64,000 bases of DNA from CAVTLG01 sp963735495. GTDB lineage: Bacteria > Chloroflexota > Ktedonobacteria > Ktedonobacterales > Ktedonobacteraceae. Shown piece by piece: positions 29,988-39,819 of the stretch (the stretch's first letter is position 1; each line of letters begins with the position of its first letter). The stretch spans positions 1,736,001 to 1,800,000 of the forward strand of contig CAVTLG010000002.1 of the NCBI GenBank assembly GCA_963735495.1, in the 5' to 3' direction. A program made the position numbers and the translations under genes. Below the pieces are notes generated by a model, which saw only the letters and a list, made by a program, of their open reading frames with translations, was not told the origin of the DNA and searched no databases.

Positions 29988-30851
29988 CTATGCTGGCGTG
30001 AGATCTTCATCTTGCTCGCCCGGCTGCTTCAGTGGATTTGCCACGCTGGGCGCTTTGCCAGCAGGCGGATGAAGCCAGGCTTTCACACGGAGGTAAGTTG
30101 CCATGATGCCACTGAACCATAACCCACCAAACAGGTATCCTGCTATCACATCGCTCGGCCAGTGTGCTCCCAGGTAGACACGCGAGGGACCAATACTGGC
30201 AATGAGCATGGTACAAATAATGATCAGCATATTGCGCATACGCCCTGAACGCCAGTTTGTGGCGAGTAAGTAGATCAGCAAGCCATAGAAATTCGTGTAG
30301 TGCATCACGTGTCCGCTGGGGAAGCTTGGCTCATTAATCACGCGGGCCACAGTAACCAGTTCTTGTTGTGGACGTGGGCGTTTGATGACGCGTTTGACGA
30401 TGGCGTTGAGCAAGGTCGACGAGGACGTGAGCAGGATAAAGATGGCCTCCAGACGGAAGCGCAGTATCCAGAAGATGGCCGCTGTGATGGCTGTCAATGG
30501 CGTCGCAATCCTGGGGAAACCAATTTCAGAGACAGCCAGAAAGAAGCGGCGTAGCCAGGGCTGACGATACTTTTGTATGCCTCTGGTAATAGTCCTGTCA
30601 CCCGGAAAAAACTCTGTATGCCGTGCTATCCATGAGAGGATGCCAACGCCTGCTAGTAGCCAGAGATAAATGAGCATAAGGACAGTGCCCCGCGATACAG
30701 CATGACGACCTGAGACCGACGTCTGAGCTGCTATACGTTGTGCTTCATTGACCATAAGGGGTACTTCTAGCGGCTTCACCTGGGGTGTAAGAGGCGTGTG
30801 ATCTACTGAGTTAAAGATTGTCGTATCTGTTGACTCGTGGTTATTATTTGA
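29988..30851 (-). CDS. PAP2-family phosphatase
   Basis: A membrane-bound type 2 phosphatidic acid phosphatase of about 287 residues. The three PAP2 motifs are present: 'KRVIKRPRPQQ' (KxxxxxxRP), 'PSFPSGHVMHYTNFY' (PSGH) and 'SRVYLGAHWPSDVIAGYL' (SRxxxxxHxxxDxxxG). Six hydrophobic segments surround them, and a Pro-rich polar tail ends the protein. It probably dephosphorylates a lipid phosphate or undecaprenyl pyrophosphate. ATG 30851 was chosen over the upstream in-frame start at 30875; it overlaps the end of the truncated lipid kinase gene by 8 nt, so the two were an operon. Confidence 0.9.
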   Translation of the reverse strand, partial: SNNNHESTDTTIFNSVDHTPLTPQVKPLEVPLMVNEAQRIAAQTSVSGRHAVSRGTVLMLIYLWLLAGVGILSWIARHTEFFPGDRTITRGIQKYRQPWLRRFFLAVSEIGFPRIATPLTAITAAIFWILRFRLEAIFILLTSSSTLLNAIVKRVIKRPRPQQELVTVARVINEPSFPSGHVMHYTNFYGLLIYLLATNWRSGRMRNMLIIICTMLIASIGPSRVYLGAHWPSDVIAGYLFGGLWFSGIMATYLRVKAWLHPPAGKAPSVANPLKQPGEQDEDLTPA

Positions 30852-31467
30852 CATGCAGTGGACCTTTCTGCTCAAGCGCCGTAGGCAATTGGCTTTGTTG
30901 GTTGAGTCGTGTCTGTTTGGCCTGCTTGCTGCGCATGTTAGGACCGGATGCTACTTTCTCAGGCACACGCACCCGTAATGCGCCTGCTTGTATCGTGATG
31001 GTTACAGGTGTCTGTCCCTGTAGCTCTCCATCTATATGCGTCTCTACTGGTTGTTCGCTATAGATGCGCAATGCTTTGACCTTGCACCGCGAGACTTTCG
31101 CTTCCAGAATACGCTGGCCCTGAATAATGGAGGCTGCGTGCAACAGATATTCGAGCTTGCTAAAATTTCTATAAATAAGCACATCTAGCAACCCGTCATT
31201 CATCAGTGCGTTGGGCGCGAATTGAAAATGAGCACCATAATAGGGCGAATTGCAGACACTGATCTGCAACGCCCGCAAGTGGCGCAAGCGTCGTCCGTCA
31301 AACGAGACGCTGAACCTGGTTGGTTTAAAGGTGAAGAGGGTTGTCAGCCCTTGAACTGCTCCACGCAGAGTGGAGAATATACCGCGACTTTTGATCTCTT
31401 CCGCTGCTGGAAAGAGCGCAGCTTCCAGACCGATGCCAGCAACTTCGAGAAAGACATGGTTATTCAT
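30844..31467 (-). pseudogene. Diacylglycerol kinase-family protein lacking its catalytic N-terminus
   Basis: The 207-residue frame is the C-terminal domain of a DAGK/YegS-type lipid kinase: 'FLEVAGIGLEAALFPAAEEI', 'VCNSPYYGAHFQFAPNALMN' plus 'DGLLDVLIYRNFSKLEYLLH', and the closing 'ETHIDGELQGQTPVTITI'. The N-terminal ~120 residues with the nucleotide-binding GGDGT motif are missing. The sequence upstream (31468-31600) does not encode them in any frame and is closed by a stop four to seven codons before the domain. It is therefore probably a 5'-truncated gene. The downstream PAP2 gene overlaps it and may still depend on the same transcript. Confidence 0.75.
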
Positions 31468-31949
31468 TGTGCCTATTGCCCTATCTCACGTTTTTATTAC
31501 GCATGAGCTGACTGTTTAGCCTCAGATGTCTATTACCTCAAAGCTATCCCCTGGAAGGTGCCCGCTTTCTCAATCGATAAATACTTTGACAAACTGCTAG
31601 AGATTTACCATCTCATTCAACGTCCAGGTTTTGTGGATGTTCCTTTCCACAGGTTCTTTATTATTGCTGGCAAAGGATGACATATGCTTGTGGCCAAATG
31701 CATCTGGTCATCCTCTCTGTGGGACAATGCATATATGGTGAGTTTATGATACAGTGATATTCTGGTAATAGGAGATTAAAGATAGCATAAGAGCGCATAG
31801 TTATGCTCTTGCTTTTTACATAATATATACATATAGGTAAGATAGAAATATCAAAAATAAGAAAATTCTAAGCTTTCTCGTACAGATTTTAGTTTCTGAT
31901 TAAAAGTGTAAATGTAGAGCTTTTACTCTATAAAATTCCATTGTAATTC
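31468..31949. other. AT-rich intergenic region upstream of the ECF sigma factor
   Basis: About 480 nt with no gene. It is clearly more AT-rich than its surroundings, especially 31780-31940, and should contain the sigma factor promoter. It also marks the point where the lipid kinase lost its 5' half. Confidence 0.45.
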
Positions 31950-31964
31950 TTGTTAGAAGAGTAT

Positions 31965-32654
31965 ATGCTAGTAACTGCAAGATCGAATAGCTGGATAGAT
32001 CATAGGTGTGCAGAAAAGAAGAGGTTAACCGTGCAAACTCAAGACTTGACATCATGCTCGTTTCCTACTATGTCAGATGCAGTGCTGGCTCAGCTAGTAT
32101 TAGCCGGCGATCAAGACGCATTTGAGATGCTAGTAAAGCGTTATAATACACCGTTGTTCAATTTTATTTGCCGCTTTTTAGGTGACTACGATCTAGCCTG
32201 TGATGTATTACAGCAAGTTTTCCTCCGCTTCTACACCTCTCTTCCCAAGTTAGAGACAGGTGAGCCATTTAAATCATGGCTATTTCAGGTCGCGCGTAAC
32301 TGTTGTGTTGATGAGTTACGTCGTAGGCGTCGCTATGCGATTCACTTCTCGCAGCTGGAGGTTGAGGGGAGTGATGGTGAGATGTCAGGTCTGAGTGATA
32401 TTCCTGATCCAGGTCTGCTACCAGAAGATGTCATGGAGCGTCGTGATCTCCAGCAGATGCTGCGACAGGCTATTCAGGCGCTACCACCGAAGTTTCGGGC
32501 TGTGGTTATTTTACGGTATGCATCGCAATTAAGCTTCTCAGAAATTGGGAAGATATTGAGCATGCCAGAGGCGACAGCCAAAACGTATTTTCATCGAGCC
32601 AAAGTTTTATTGCGTAAGACCCTGGGACCACAGCTAACAGCCCCTTGTGTCTGA
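31965..32654 (+). CDS. ECF-family RNA polymerase sigma factor
   Basis: A sigma-70 family extracytoplasmic-function factor of about 229 residues. Region 2 covers 'DAFEMLVKRYNTPLFNFICR' through 'FKSWLFQVARNCCVDELRRR', and region 4 covers 'ALPPKFRAVVILRYASQLSF' plus the helix-turn-helix 'SEIGKILSMPEATAKTYFHR'. The start is unsure: ATG 31965 has 'agaagag' upstream, while GTG 32031 with 'agaggtt' would also give a full sigma domain. No anti-sigma factor gene is adjacent; the downstream sequence on the other strand is a transporter remnant. Confidence 0.9.
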   Translation: MLVTARSNSWIDHRCAEKKRLTVQTQDLTSCSFPTMSDAVLAQLVLAGDQDAFEMLVKRYNTPLFNFICRFLGDYDLACDVLQQVFLRFYTSLPKLETGEPFKSWLFQVARNCCVDELRRRRRYAIHFSQLEVEGSDGEMSGLSDIPDPGLLPEDVMERRDLQQMLRQAIQALPPKFRAVVILRYASQLSFSEIGKILSMPEATAKTYFHRAKVLLRKTLGPQLTAPCV

Positions 32655-32768
32655 CGATTACTTGTAGCGCCTCCATTGATGCCAGGCCAGGTCCACGGGA
32701 TGCGTGTATGATTTCCCTACCTCGTGGAAGTCATACACCTTTCTGGTGGACCTATCAAGGGAAACCTC

Positions 32769-32943
32769 TCATTCTGTGCGCAGGGCCTCGCTGGGATCGA
32801 GCCTGGAGGCGCGCACAGCGGGATAGAGACCAAAGACAACGCCTACACCCGCCGAGATCATGACGGCCATGAGAATCGCGAGCAGGCTAGGAGCAAAAAA
32901 GCGAACAAGAAAAAGTCGCAAAAAGCGTGAGGCGAGGCATAAT
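32769..32943 (-). pseudogene. MacB/FtsX-type ABC transporter permease remnant (C-terminus)
   Basis: A start-less minus-strand frame encodes about 57 residues that match the last membrane helix and tail of MacB-like permeases: 'LLAILMAVMISAGVGVVFGL' followed by 'YPAVRASRLDPSEALRTE' and a stop. The FGLYPAxxAxxLdPxeALR pattern is diagnostic for the family. Nothing else of the permease (~400 residues) is present, and a stop closes the frame near 32943. Confidence 0.8.
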
Positions 32944-33208
32944 CAGGCAAGGCCGCGCTCCATTCCATGCAATCTTCTTGACAGAGGAGCGTACAATCTC
33001 TACATTCGACACAAAACGATATATGCAAGGAGATGGTTTTGCCGACAAGCGCCTCGTGAGCCTGGTGGTGGAGACGCCCATGTGTGAAGCTGTCTTCGCT
33101 CACCCTCTAGCTGGCCATCATGCCAACTGAACTGTGCTCGCTGCCGCTTGCCGCAGAAACAGAGGAACTTGTGCTGTGCATGCCATTTTCCAGGAAGGTG
33201 TAAGATCA

Positions 33209-34865
33209 ATGCGTGATGACGCTGATGTAATCATCGTTGGCGCTGGCCTGGCTGGTCTCGTAGCCGCAGCAGAGCTGGTTGACGCGGGCCGACGAGTGAT
33301 TGTACTCGACCAGGAGCCGGAGGCAGCATTTGGTGGGCAGGCGTTCTGGTCTTTCGGTGGTCTGTTCTTCGTCAATTCGCCGGAGCAGCGGCGCTTAGGT
33401 ATCCATGATTCTGGCGAACTAGCGTGGCAGGACTGGCTTGGTAGCGCCGCGTTTGATCGGGATGAGGATTATTGGCCCCGTCGCTGGGCCGAGGCTTACG
33501 TTAACTTTGCGGCTGGCGAGAAATACTCATGGTTGCGTGCTCAGGGTATCCGTCTCTTCCCTATCGTGCAGTGGGCGGAGCGTGGGGGCTATCTGGCGAC
33601 CGGACACGGCAATTCCGTGCCGCGCTTTCACGTTACATGGGGAACGGGTCCGGGCGTATTAGAACCATTCGTCCGCCGTGTGCGCGAGGGCGCGAAACAG
33701 GGATTGGTGACGTTGTGCTTCCGACACCGCGTAACCAGACTCAGCATGCATGACAAGGTCGTCGATGGTGTGCATGGTGAACTGCTTGAAGCCAGCTCTG
33801 TTGAGCGAGGTGTAGCGAGTTCTCGTGTTGTCGTGGGCGAGTTCGATCTTCAAGGCACAGGCGGTTATTGTCACCTCTGGGGGCATTGGCGGCAATCATG
33901 AGCTGGTGCGCCGCAACTGGCCGTCGCGTCTGGGTGCTCCGCCGCAACGCCTGATCTCGGGCGTTCCCGATCACGTTGATGGTCATATGCTCGAAGTTGT
34001 GGCAGCCAGTGGTGGGCATATTGTCAACGCTGACCGCATGTGGCATTATCCAGAAGGGATTCACAACTTCGCGCCGATCTGGAGCAAGCATGCCATCCGT
34101 ATTTTATCTGGACCATCGCCACTGTGGCTAGATGCACGTGGTCAGCGCTTGCCGATTCCGCTCTTCCCCGGCTTCGACACCTTGGGGGCACTTCAGCATA
34201 TCACCGCCACAGGCTATGACTATTCGTGGTTCCTGCTCAACCAGCGCATCATCGAACGCGAGTTTGCTTTATCCGGCTCCGAGCAGAACCCGGACCTGAC
34301 GGGTCGTAGCATCCTCAAAACACTCAGTCGAGCCTTGCCGGGAGCACCGGGACCAGTTGAGGCGTTCAAGAAGCATGGTGTGGACTTTATCGTGCAACAC
34401 ACACTACCGGAACTGGTGCGCGGGATGAATGAGCTGACGGGTGATACGCTGATCGACTTAGCCACACTTGAGAGCGAGATCGTCGCTCGCGACCGGCAGG
34501 TCTCCAATCGTTTCAGCAAGGATGCGCAGATTACAGCCATCCGTGGGGCGCGAGCATTCATCGGAGATAAACTGGTGCGCGTGGCGAAACCACATCGGCT
34601 ACTCGATCCCGCTGCTGGCCCCTTGATTGCGGTGCGCCTATCGATTCTCACACGTAAGACTCTGGGAGGATTGAATACGGACCTCTCGGGCCGTGTCCTG
34701 CAAGCCGATGGTCAGCCGCTTGCTGGTCTGTATGCTGCTGGAGAGGTGGCCGGTTTCGGCGGTGGTGGGGTGCATGGCTATCGGGCGCTTGAGGGGACAT
34801 TCCTTGGTGGCTGCCTCTTCTCCGGTCGCGTGGCCGGTCGGGCTGTTGCTCATGATGTGATCTAA
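33209..34865 (+). pseudogene. FAD-binding dehydrogenase (COG3573-like), single frameshift
   Basis: Two overlapping frames together encode about 551 residues of a flavoprotein of the fumarate reductase/3-ketosteroid dehydrogenase type. Frame 1 has the dinucleotide motif 'DVIIVGAGLAGLVAAAELVD' and 'AFWSFGGLFFVNSPEQRRLG'. Frame 2 continues with 'KAQAVIVTSGGIGGNHELVR' and ends with the flavin signature 'GLYAAGEVAGFGGGGVHGYR'. The join is near 33845-33851 ('gatcttcaagg') and needs removal of one base. ATG 33209 has 'aggaaggtg' 8 nt upstream. Apart from the shift all motifs are intact, so it may be a recent mutation or an assembly error. Confidence 0.85.
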
Positions 34866-34925
34866 GTTGTGATTGCGCAGCTATGCTAAAGACGAGCCAG
34901 CGGCGCAAAGAGGTCTTAGAGCGAA

Positions 34926-34957
34926 AAACGAGGGCGTCTACCAGATCGCCCTCGTTT
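34926..34957. terminator. Bidirectional terminator
   Basis: A perfect 11-bp inverted repeat 'aaacgagggcg'/'cgccctcgttt' with a 10-nt loop between the convergent flavoprotein and YtxH-like genes. A-rich and T-rich flanks make it usable in both directions. Confidence 0.8.
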
Positions 34958-34972
34958 CTGCAAGATCGAAAA

Positions 34973-35740
34973 TTAGAAGCCGAGGTAGGGACTATAGCGT
35001 TCCCATTGTTGTGCGATACGCTGGCGTACGTCTGAGCCAGCAATAGGCGTGTATAGTAGCGCGAGCACGACGCCGATAACCAGTCCCCAGCGGAACATTG
35101 ATCGTGCCCGTTTGCGCTTGTACTGATAGTGCACATACTGGTCTTGTACTGAGTCTCTCACGCTTTTGGCGTTAGATGCCGCCTGTTGCAGGCCCTTGTT
35201 GACCTTTTGCGTGCTTTTGCTGATAGCTTCTTGCGCCGTTGTCAGACCTGGCCTGACATTCTCCTGGACGGAACCCTGCAAGTGCTTCAAGTTCTCCTGA
35301 GCTTTTGTCAGATTTTTTTGAGCTTTCCTGGCATTCTTCTCGAAAGCCGTCTGTGCTGCACTGACGCTAGTTTTTAAAGTATCCTGAGCATTGCCTAGCT
35401 TTGGTTTAATTGTGTCCTGGATGGAATGCTGAAAGCTCTTCTGAGCCTGTGTCAGGTTTTTCTGCGCTGCATTTCTGTTCTGTTGCAGCACATTTGCGGC
35501 CAGAGCAGCCCTGGCTCCGATGGCTTCCTGTGTCCTATAGCGGCCAGACCTGGCGCTATCCTGTGCATGCGCGTACGTGGACTGCGCTACGTCTCTGGCA
35601 TTGGCGTAAGCAGACTGCGCTACATCTTTGACATTCTTATAAGTAGTTTGCGCTACGTCTTTGAGATTATCATAGGTCGCTTGCGTGGTATCTTGTGTCT
35701 TATCTGCATTGGACCGGTTCATTGGGTTAGATTTTGTCAC
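34973..35740 (-). CDS. YtxH-domain protein with LEA-like 11-mer repeats
   Basis: A 255-residue Ala/Gln/Lys-rich protein. Residues ~20-66 are four 11-residue repeats ('YDNLKDVAQTT', 'YKNVKDVAQSA', 'YANARDVAQST', 'YAHAQDSARSG') like those of group-3 LEA proteins, amphipathic helices linked to desiccation or membrane protection. A long helical region with recurring 'AQKNLTQAQ' and 'AQKNLTKAQENL' follows. Near the C-terminus is one membrane segment, 'WGLVIGVVLALLYTPIAG', followed by 'SDVRQRIAQ', the YtxH pattern. It is probably membrane-anchored with a long cytoplasmic helical rod. A stress role is an inference. Repeats are also visible in the DNA at 33-bp spacing. Confidence 0.8.
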   Translation of the reverse strand: MTKSNPMNRSNADKTQDTTQATYDNLKDVAQTTYKNVKDVAQSAYANARDVAQSTYAHAQDSARSGRYRTQEAIGARAALAANVLQQNRNAAQKNLTQAQKSFQHSIQDTIKPKLGNAQDTLKTSVSAAQTAFEKNARKAQKNLTKAQENLKHLQGSVQENVRPGLTTAQEAISKSTQKVNKGLQQAASNAKSVRDSVQDQYVHYQYKRKRARSMFRWGLVIGVVLALLYTPIAGSDVRQRIAQQWERYSPYLGF

Positions 35741-35897
35741 ATGGTCCTCCTTTACTTCCTAGATTGTTGGTAGGAGTTCATTAGTGGGTAAGTCTTACTT
35801 CTGATATCATCACGTGTGAGCAACCCATGTGGTTTCAATTTGGTTGACCTTGATAAAACTCCGTCTCCTTCAGTTTTTTTTATGTACGGTTGTCAAG

Positions 35898-37109
35898 CTA
35901 TGTATGCAAGATCTGCCAGCAGGCTCGCGCGATTTCCCAGTCCTCTTCTGTGTGTACAATCAAGACGCGCACAGCCGATGTGGGCGTGGAGATATCTTGA
36001 TCGGCGGGAGAGGCGGCATTTTTCTCTGCATCTAGCTCCAGATTGAGGAAGCCGAATCCCGCGCATGCACCTGCGCGTATGGCGGTAGCATTTTCGCCGA
36101 CGCCACCTGTGAAGGTGAGGACATCTACGCCGCCCAGAACGGCGAGCATCGCGCCGATGAAGTAGCGCACGCGATAGATGTACATGGCGATAGCCAGTTT
36201 CGCTCGTTCATTGCCCGCTTGTTCTGCTTGCATCACTTGTCGCAGGTCGCTAGAGACGCCAGAAATACCTTTGAGACCTGATGCTTTGTTCAACACTTGT
36301 TCCAGTTGATCTGCCGAGTAGCCATGTTGGCGTTGCAAATAGATTAAAATGCTGGGATCAACCGAGCCGGAACGTCCACCCATCATTAAGCCCTCAAGCG
36401 GCGTGAAGCCCATGGTGGTATCAATACTATGCCCATCCTGAATGGCTGCCAATGAACAGCCGTTGCCCAGGTGGCAGTTGATGATGCGCAGGTCCGCCAG
36501 GTCCTTGCCGAGTAACTGTGCGCTACGCTGAGCACAATACTGATGGCTGATACCGTGAAAACCGTAGCGACGAATGCCTTCTGCATACCAGCTATAGGGA
36601 CCAGGGTAGACCGTCGCTTCCTGCGTTAAATGGCTATGAAAGGAGGTATCAAAGACGGCCACCTGTGGTGTTTCAGGCAGGATACGCTCAGTTGCTACGA
36701 TGCCTTCCAGGCTGGCGGGATTATGTAATGGTGCAAATGCGGAGAGGCGCTGAATAGTTGCCTGTACCTCCGGGGTGATCAGTGTGCTTGCGCGGTAGTC
36801 GGGTCCGCCGTGGACGACGCGATGCCCGACGATGGCTATCGCGGAAGGCTGCTCCACCACCTGTGTTGGCCCGCTCCACAGCGTCTTCAACATATGCTCT
36901 ATGACGGTGGAGCGCGAGTCAGCCGAAACCTTTTGCATGATCGTCTGTCCACGAGCGGTGATGGTAAGTTCTGCCGCAGCTTGACTCTTTGTCCAATCTG
37001 CATTCGCTTCCCAGAGTGGCTCATTGGGTGTGAGCAAGGGCGTCTCGTTGATCTCATACAGGCGGCTTTTCTGGCTGCTGGACCCGGCGTTAAGAACGAG
37101 TATCTTCAT
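35898..37109 (-). CDS. ackA: Acetate kinase
   Basis: A 403-residue acetate kinase interconverting acetyl phosphate + ADP and acetate + ATP. The N-terminal phosphate motif is 'MKILVLNAGSSSQKSRLYEI', the second family signature is 'FDTSFHSHLTQEA', 'YRRYGFHGISHQYC'-like sequence appears as 'IRRYGFHGISHQYCAQRS', and 'DVLTFTGGVGENATAIRAG' closes the ATP site. Length matches the family. It starts 24 nt after the phosphoketolase stop, so both are one operon: acetyl phosphate made by Xfp is turned into acetate with ATP gain. Confidence 0.96.
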   Translation of the reverse strand: MKILVLNAGSSSQKSRLYEINETPLLTPNEPLWEANADWTKSQAAAELTITARGQTIMQKVSADSRSTVIEHMLKTLWSGPTQVVEQPSAIAIVGHRVVHGGPDYRASTLITPEVQATIQRLSAFAPLHNPASLEGIVATERILPETPQVAVFDTSFHSHLTQEATVYPGPYSWYAEGIRRYGFHGISHQYCAQRSAQLLGKDLADLRIINCHLGNGCSLAAIQDGHSIDTTMGFTPLEGLMMGGRSGSVDPSILIYLQRQHGYSADQLEQVLNKASGLKGISGVSSDLRQVMQAEQAGNERAKLAIAMYIYRVRYFIGAMLAVLGGVDVLTFTGGVGENATAIRAGACAGFGFLNLELDAEKNAASPADQDISTPTSAVRVLIVHTEEDWEIARACWQILHT

Positions 37110-37133
37110 ACATTACTCCATCATAGAGATTAA

Positions 37134-39491
37134 TTAATCGGTCCATACCCAATCGCGCACTTCAGGCATATCTTCAAAATTGGTGCGGATATAGCTATAG
37201 TGCCTGGTGAGCATAGTGTTGCACTCTTGTATGAGTGGTGGTATCAGATCGCGTACACGTGCGACGCTTTGCAGGGCCAGCATGCTCAGATGATAGCGGC
37301 TGACTTTATTGAGCACGACCATATCGAATGGCGTGGTTGTGGTACCCTGCTCGTTGAAGCCTCGTACATGGAAGCGATCAGGGTTGGGACGTCCGTGAAT
37401 GAGCTCGTGTACAGCTCTCTGGTAGCCGTGGAACGCAAACACCACGGGCTTGTCCTCGGTGAAATGTGCTGTGAATGTCGCTGCATCCATGCCATGTGGG
37501 TGTATATCGGGAGTGTAGAGCGTCATCAGATCCACGATATTGACGACTCGCACCTTTAATTCTGGCATGTGATGGCGCAACCACCAGGCTGCGGCAACGG
37601 TCTCCATCGTCATCACATCGCCTGCGCAAGCTAGCACGACGTCAGGCTCAATGCTATCGGCATTGCTGGCCCAATGCCATATCGACAGGCCGCGTGTGCA
37701 ATGCTCAATCGCTTCCTGCATAGTGAGGAATTGCAGGTGTGGCTGCTTATCAATGACGATAAGATTGACGTAATTCTGGCTACGCAAACAGTGATCGGCC
37801 ACCGAGAGCAGACAATTGACATCGGGCGGTAGATAGATGCGTGCTATGGAACCTTTGCGAGAAAGCGCCGTGTCGATGAGTCCTGGCCCCTGGTGACTGA
37901 AGCCATTGTGGTCGTTACGCCAGCACGTCGATGTCAAGAGAATGTTCAGCGATGAAACTGGTGCACGCCAGGACAGATTGAGCGTGCCTTCGAGCCACTT
38001 CGAGTGCTGAATCATCATCGAGTCAATAATCATCGCGAAAGCTTCGTAGGTAGCGAAGAGGCCATGTCGTCCTGTGAGAAGGTAGCCTTCCAGCCATCCT
38101 TCGCAGAGATGCTCGCTCAACACCTCCATGACTCTGCCAGAGGGAGAGAGATGGTCATCAATCGGGATGATTTTTTCCTCAAATGTACGGTTTTCTACGC
38201 TAAAAACGTCTCCCAGGCGATTTGAGTTTGTTTCATCGGGACAGAAGAGGCGGAAATTTTGTTGTGCAGCATTTCTCGTGAATAGGTCCCGCAGAAATGC
38301 ACCAAGCGGCTTCGTATTCTCATAGTACTCGCTTGCGGGCTTGTTAACCGCGATGCCAGACTCTGTAAAGTCAGGTAAATCCAGGTCTACCCGCAATTTT
38401 CCGCCATTGGCATGGGGATTGGCCCCCATCCTGCGCTCACCGGCAGGTGCGAGTGCGGCCAGTGCGGGCTGGAGACGTCCATTTTGATCAAAAAGTTCTT
38501 CTGGTTTGTAGCTGCGCATCCAATTTTCCAGCATGTTCAGATGGGCGGCATTCTGCTTCACATCTGCTATCGGTACCTGGTGCGCCCGAAATGTGCCTTC
38601 AATGGGCACACCATCTAGCTCTTTTGGTCCCGTCCAGCCTTTGGGTGTGCGTAAGACGATGGCGGGCCAGCGAGGGACGCCTGTAAATCCGTTCTTGCGC
38701 GCCTTTTCTTGATAGGAGCGGATTTTCGCGTAGCAGGTATCCAGGGTTTCCGCAAAAGCCTGGTGCATCGTCATGGGGTCGTCACCCTCGACGAAGTGGA
38801 CGTCATAGCCATGCCCGGTGATAACTTGCCGCACCGACTCGTCATCGTCGCGTCCGAAGACGGTCGGACCAGAGATTTTGTAGCCATTGAGATGCAATAT
38901 GGGTAGGACTGCTCCATCGCGCACTGGATTCAGGAATTTGATGCTCTTCCAGGAGCCTTCCAGCGGTCCAGTTTCTGCTTCACCGTCACCGACAACCGCT
39001 ATGGCCAGCAAATTTGGATTATCGAAGGCGGCACCAAAGGCATGCGTCAGGACGTAGCCCAGTTCGCCGCCTTCATGAATTGAGCCGGGCGTTGGCACGC
39101 TGACGTGACTCGGTATGCCGCCAGGTGTCGAGAACTGGCGAAAGAGGCGATACATGCCCTCCTCATCCTGCGTAATCGCGGGGTAGATCTCTGTATAGGA
39201 GCCTTCAAGATACACATTCGCCACTAGCGCGGGTCCACCGTGTCCGGGACCGGCTAAATAAATCGCGTCTACATCGTTATCTTGTATCAGCCGGTTGACA
39301 TGAACATAAATAAAGCTGAGGCCGGGTGATGTGCCCCAGTGCCCCAGCAAGCGCGGCTTGATATGTTCCGGGCGCAGTGGCACTTTCAGCAGAGGGTTGT
39401 CCTGTAAATAGATCTGACCGACAGTCAGATAATTAGCTGCGTTCCAATACTTATGCATTAGCTTGAGGCGTTCGGGCTTGATGTTTGCCAT
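37134..39491 (-). CDS. xfp: Xylulose-5-phosphate/fructose-6-phosphate phosphoketolase
   Basis: A ThDP-dependent phosphoketolase of about 785 residues that cleaves xylulose 5-phosphate and/or fructose 6-phosphate with phosphate to acetyl phosphate. Signatures: 'LLGHWGTSPGLSFIYVHVNR', 'AGPGHGGPALVANVYLEGSY', the ThDP motif 'AVVGDGEAETGPLEGSW', and 'DETNSNRL' plus 'EGYLLTGRHGLFATYEAF' in the second domain. ATG 39491 has 'ggagga' 4 nt upstream; 39494 and 39503 are alternatives. With ackA downstream it forms a bifid-shunt-like module. Confidence 0.96.
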   Translation of the reverse strand: MANIKPERLKLMHKYWNAANYLTVGQIYLQDNPLLKVPLRPEHIKPRLLGHWGTSPGLSFIYVHVNRLIQDNDVDAIYLAGPGHGGPALVANVYLEGSYTEIYPAITQDEEGMYRLFRQFSTPGGIPSHVSVPTPGSIHEGGELGYVLTHAFGAAFDNPNLLAIAVVGDGEAETGPLEGSWKSIKFLNPVRDGAVLPILHLNGYKISGPTVFGRDDDESVRQVITGHGYDVHFVEGDDPMTMHQAFAETLDTCYAKIRSYQEKARKNGFTGVPRWPAIVLRTPKGWTGPKELDGVPIEGTFRAHQVPIADVKQNAAHLNMLENWMRSYKPEELFDQNGRLQPALAALAPAGERRMGANPHANGGKLRVDLDLPDFTESGIAVNKPASEYYENTKPLGAFLRDLFTRNAAQQNFRLFCPDETNSNRLGDVFSVENRTFEEKIIPIDDHLSPSGRVMEVLSEHLCEGWLEGYLLTGRHGLFATYEAFAMIIDSMMIQHSKWLEGTLNLSWRAPVSSLNILLTSTCWRNDHNGFSHQGPGLIDTALSRKGSIARIYLPPDVNCLLSVADHCLRSQNYVNLIVIDKQPHLQFLTMQEAIEHCTRGLSIWHWASNADSIEPDVVLACAGDVMTMETVAAAWWLRHHMPELKVRVVNIVDLMTLYTPDIHPHGMDAATFTAHFTEDKPVVFAFHGYQRAVHELIHGRPNPDRFHVRGFNEQGTTTTPFDMVVLNKVSRYHLSMLALQSVARVRDLIPPLIQECNTMLTRHYSYIRTNFEDMPEVRDWVWTD

Positions 39492-39503
39492 CATATCCTC
39501 CAT

Positions 39504-39819
39504 GTATGGATAATAAAACGCTTTGTTGCACCTATTTACGCGTGAAACTTCAACGCAGAAGCGCTAATAGTATGACGGATAGTCGTCTGTAACGGCATGA
39601 AATGAGCTATCCCCTATAACACGCTCCCGCGCTATTAACCGTGACAATCCCCAGGGCATAGTGTTTTGGATGCCGGGTACAAGACCGTAAGCGTGTCGTC
39701 TGTTTTTTGTGTTGTGCTCTTCACTCCTGGACGTCTAGCCTTGTATGCTTTGATATACTAAGTACCATCAATAGACAAAGCACGAGTGTCAGCATATTTT
39801 ATGATATTGAAAGGCTGCT
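39504..39819. other. Divergent intergenic region
   Basis: About 316 nt between xfp and the plus-strand membrane protein gene. It must hold divergent promoters; the plus-strand frame at 39707 is not supported. No repeat or RNA was recognised. Confidence 0.4.
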
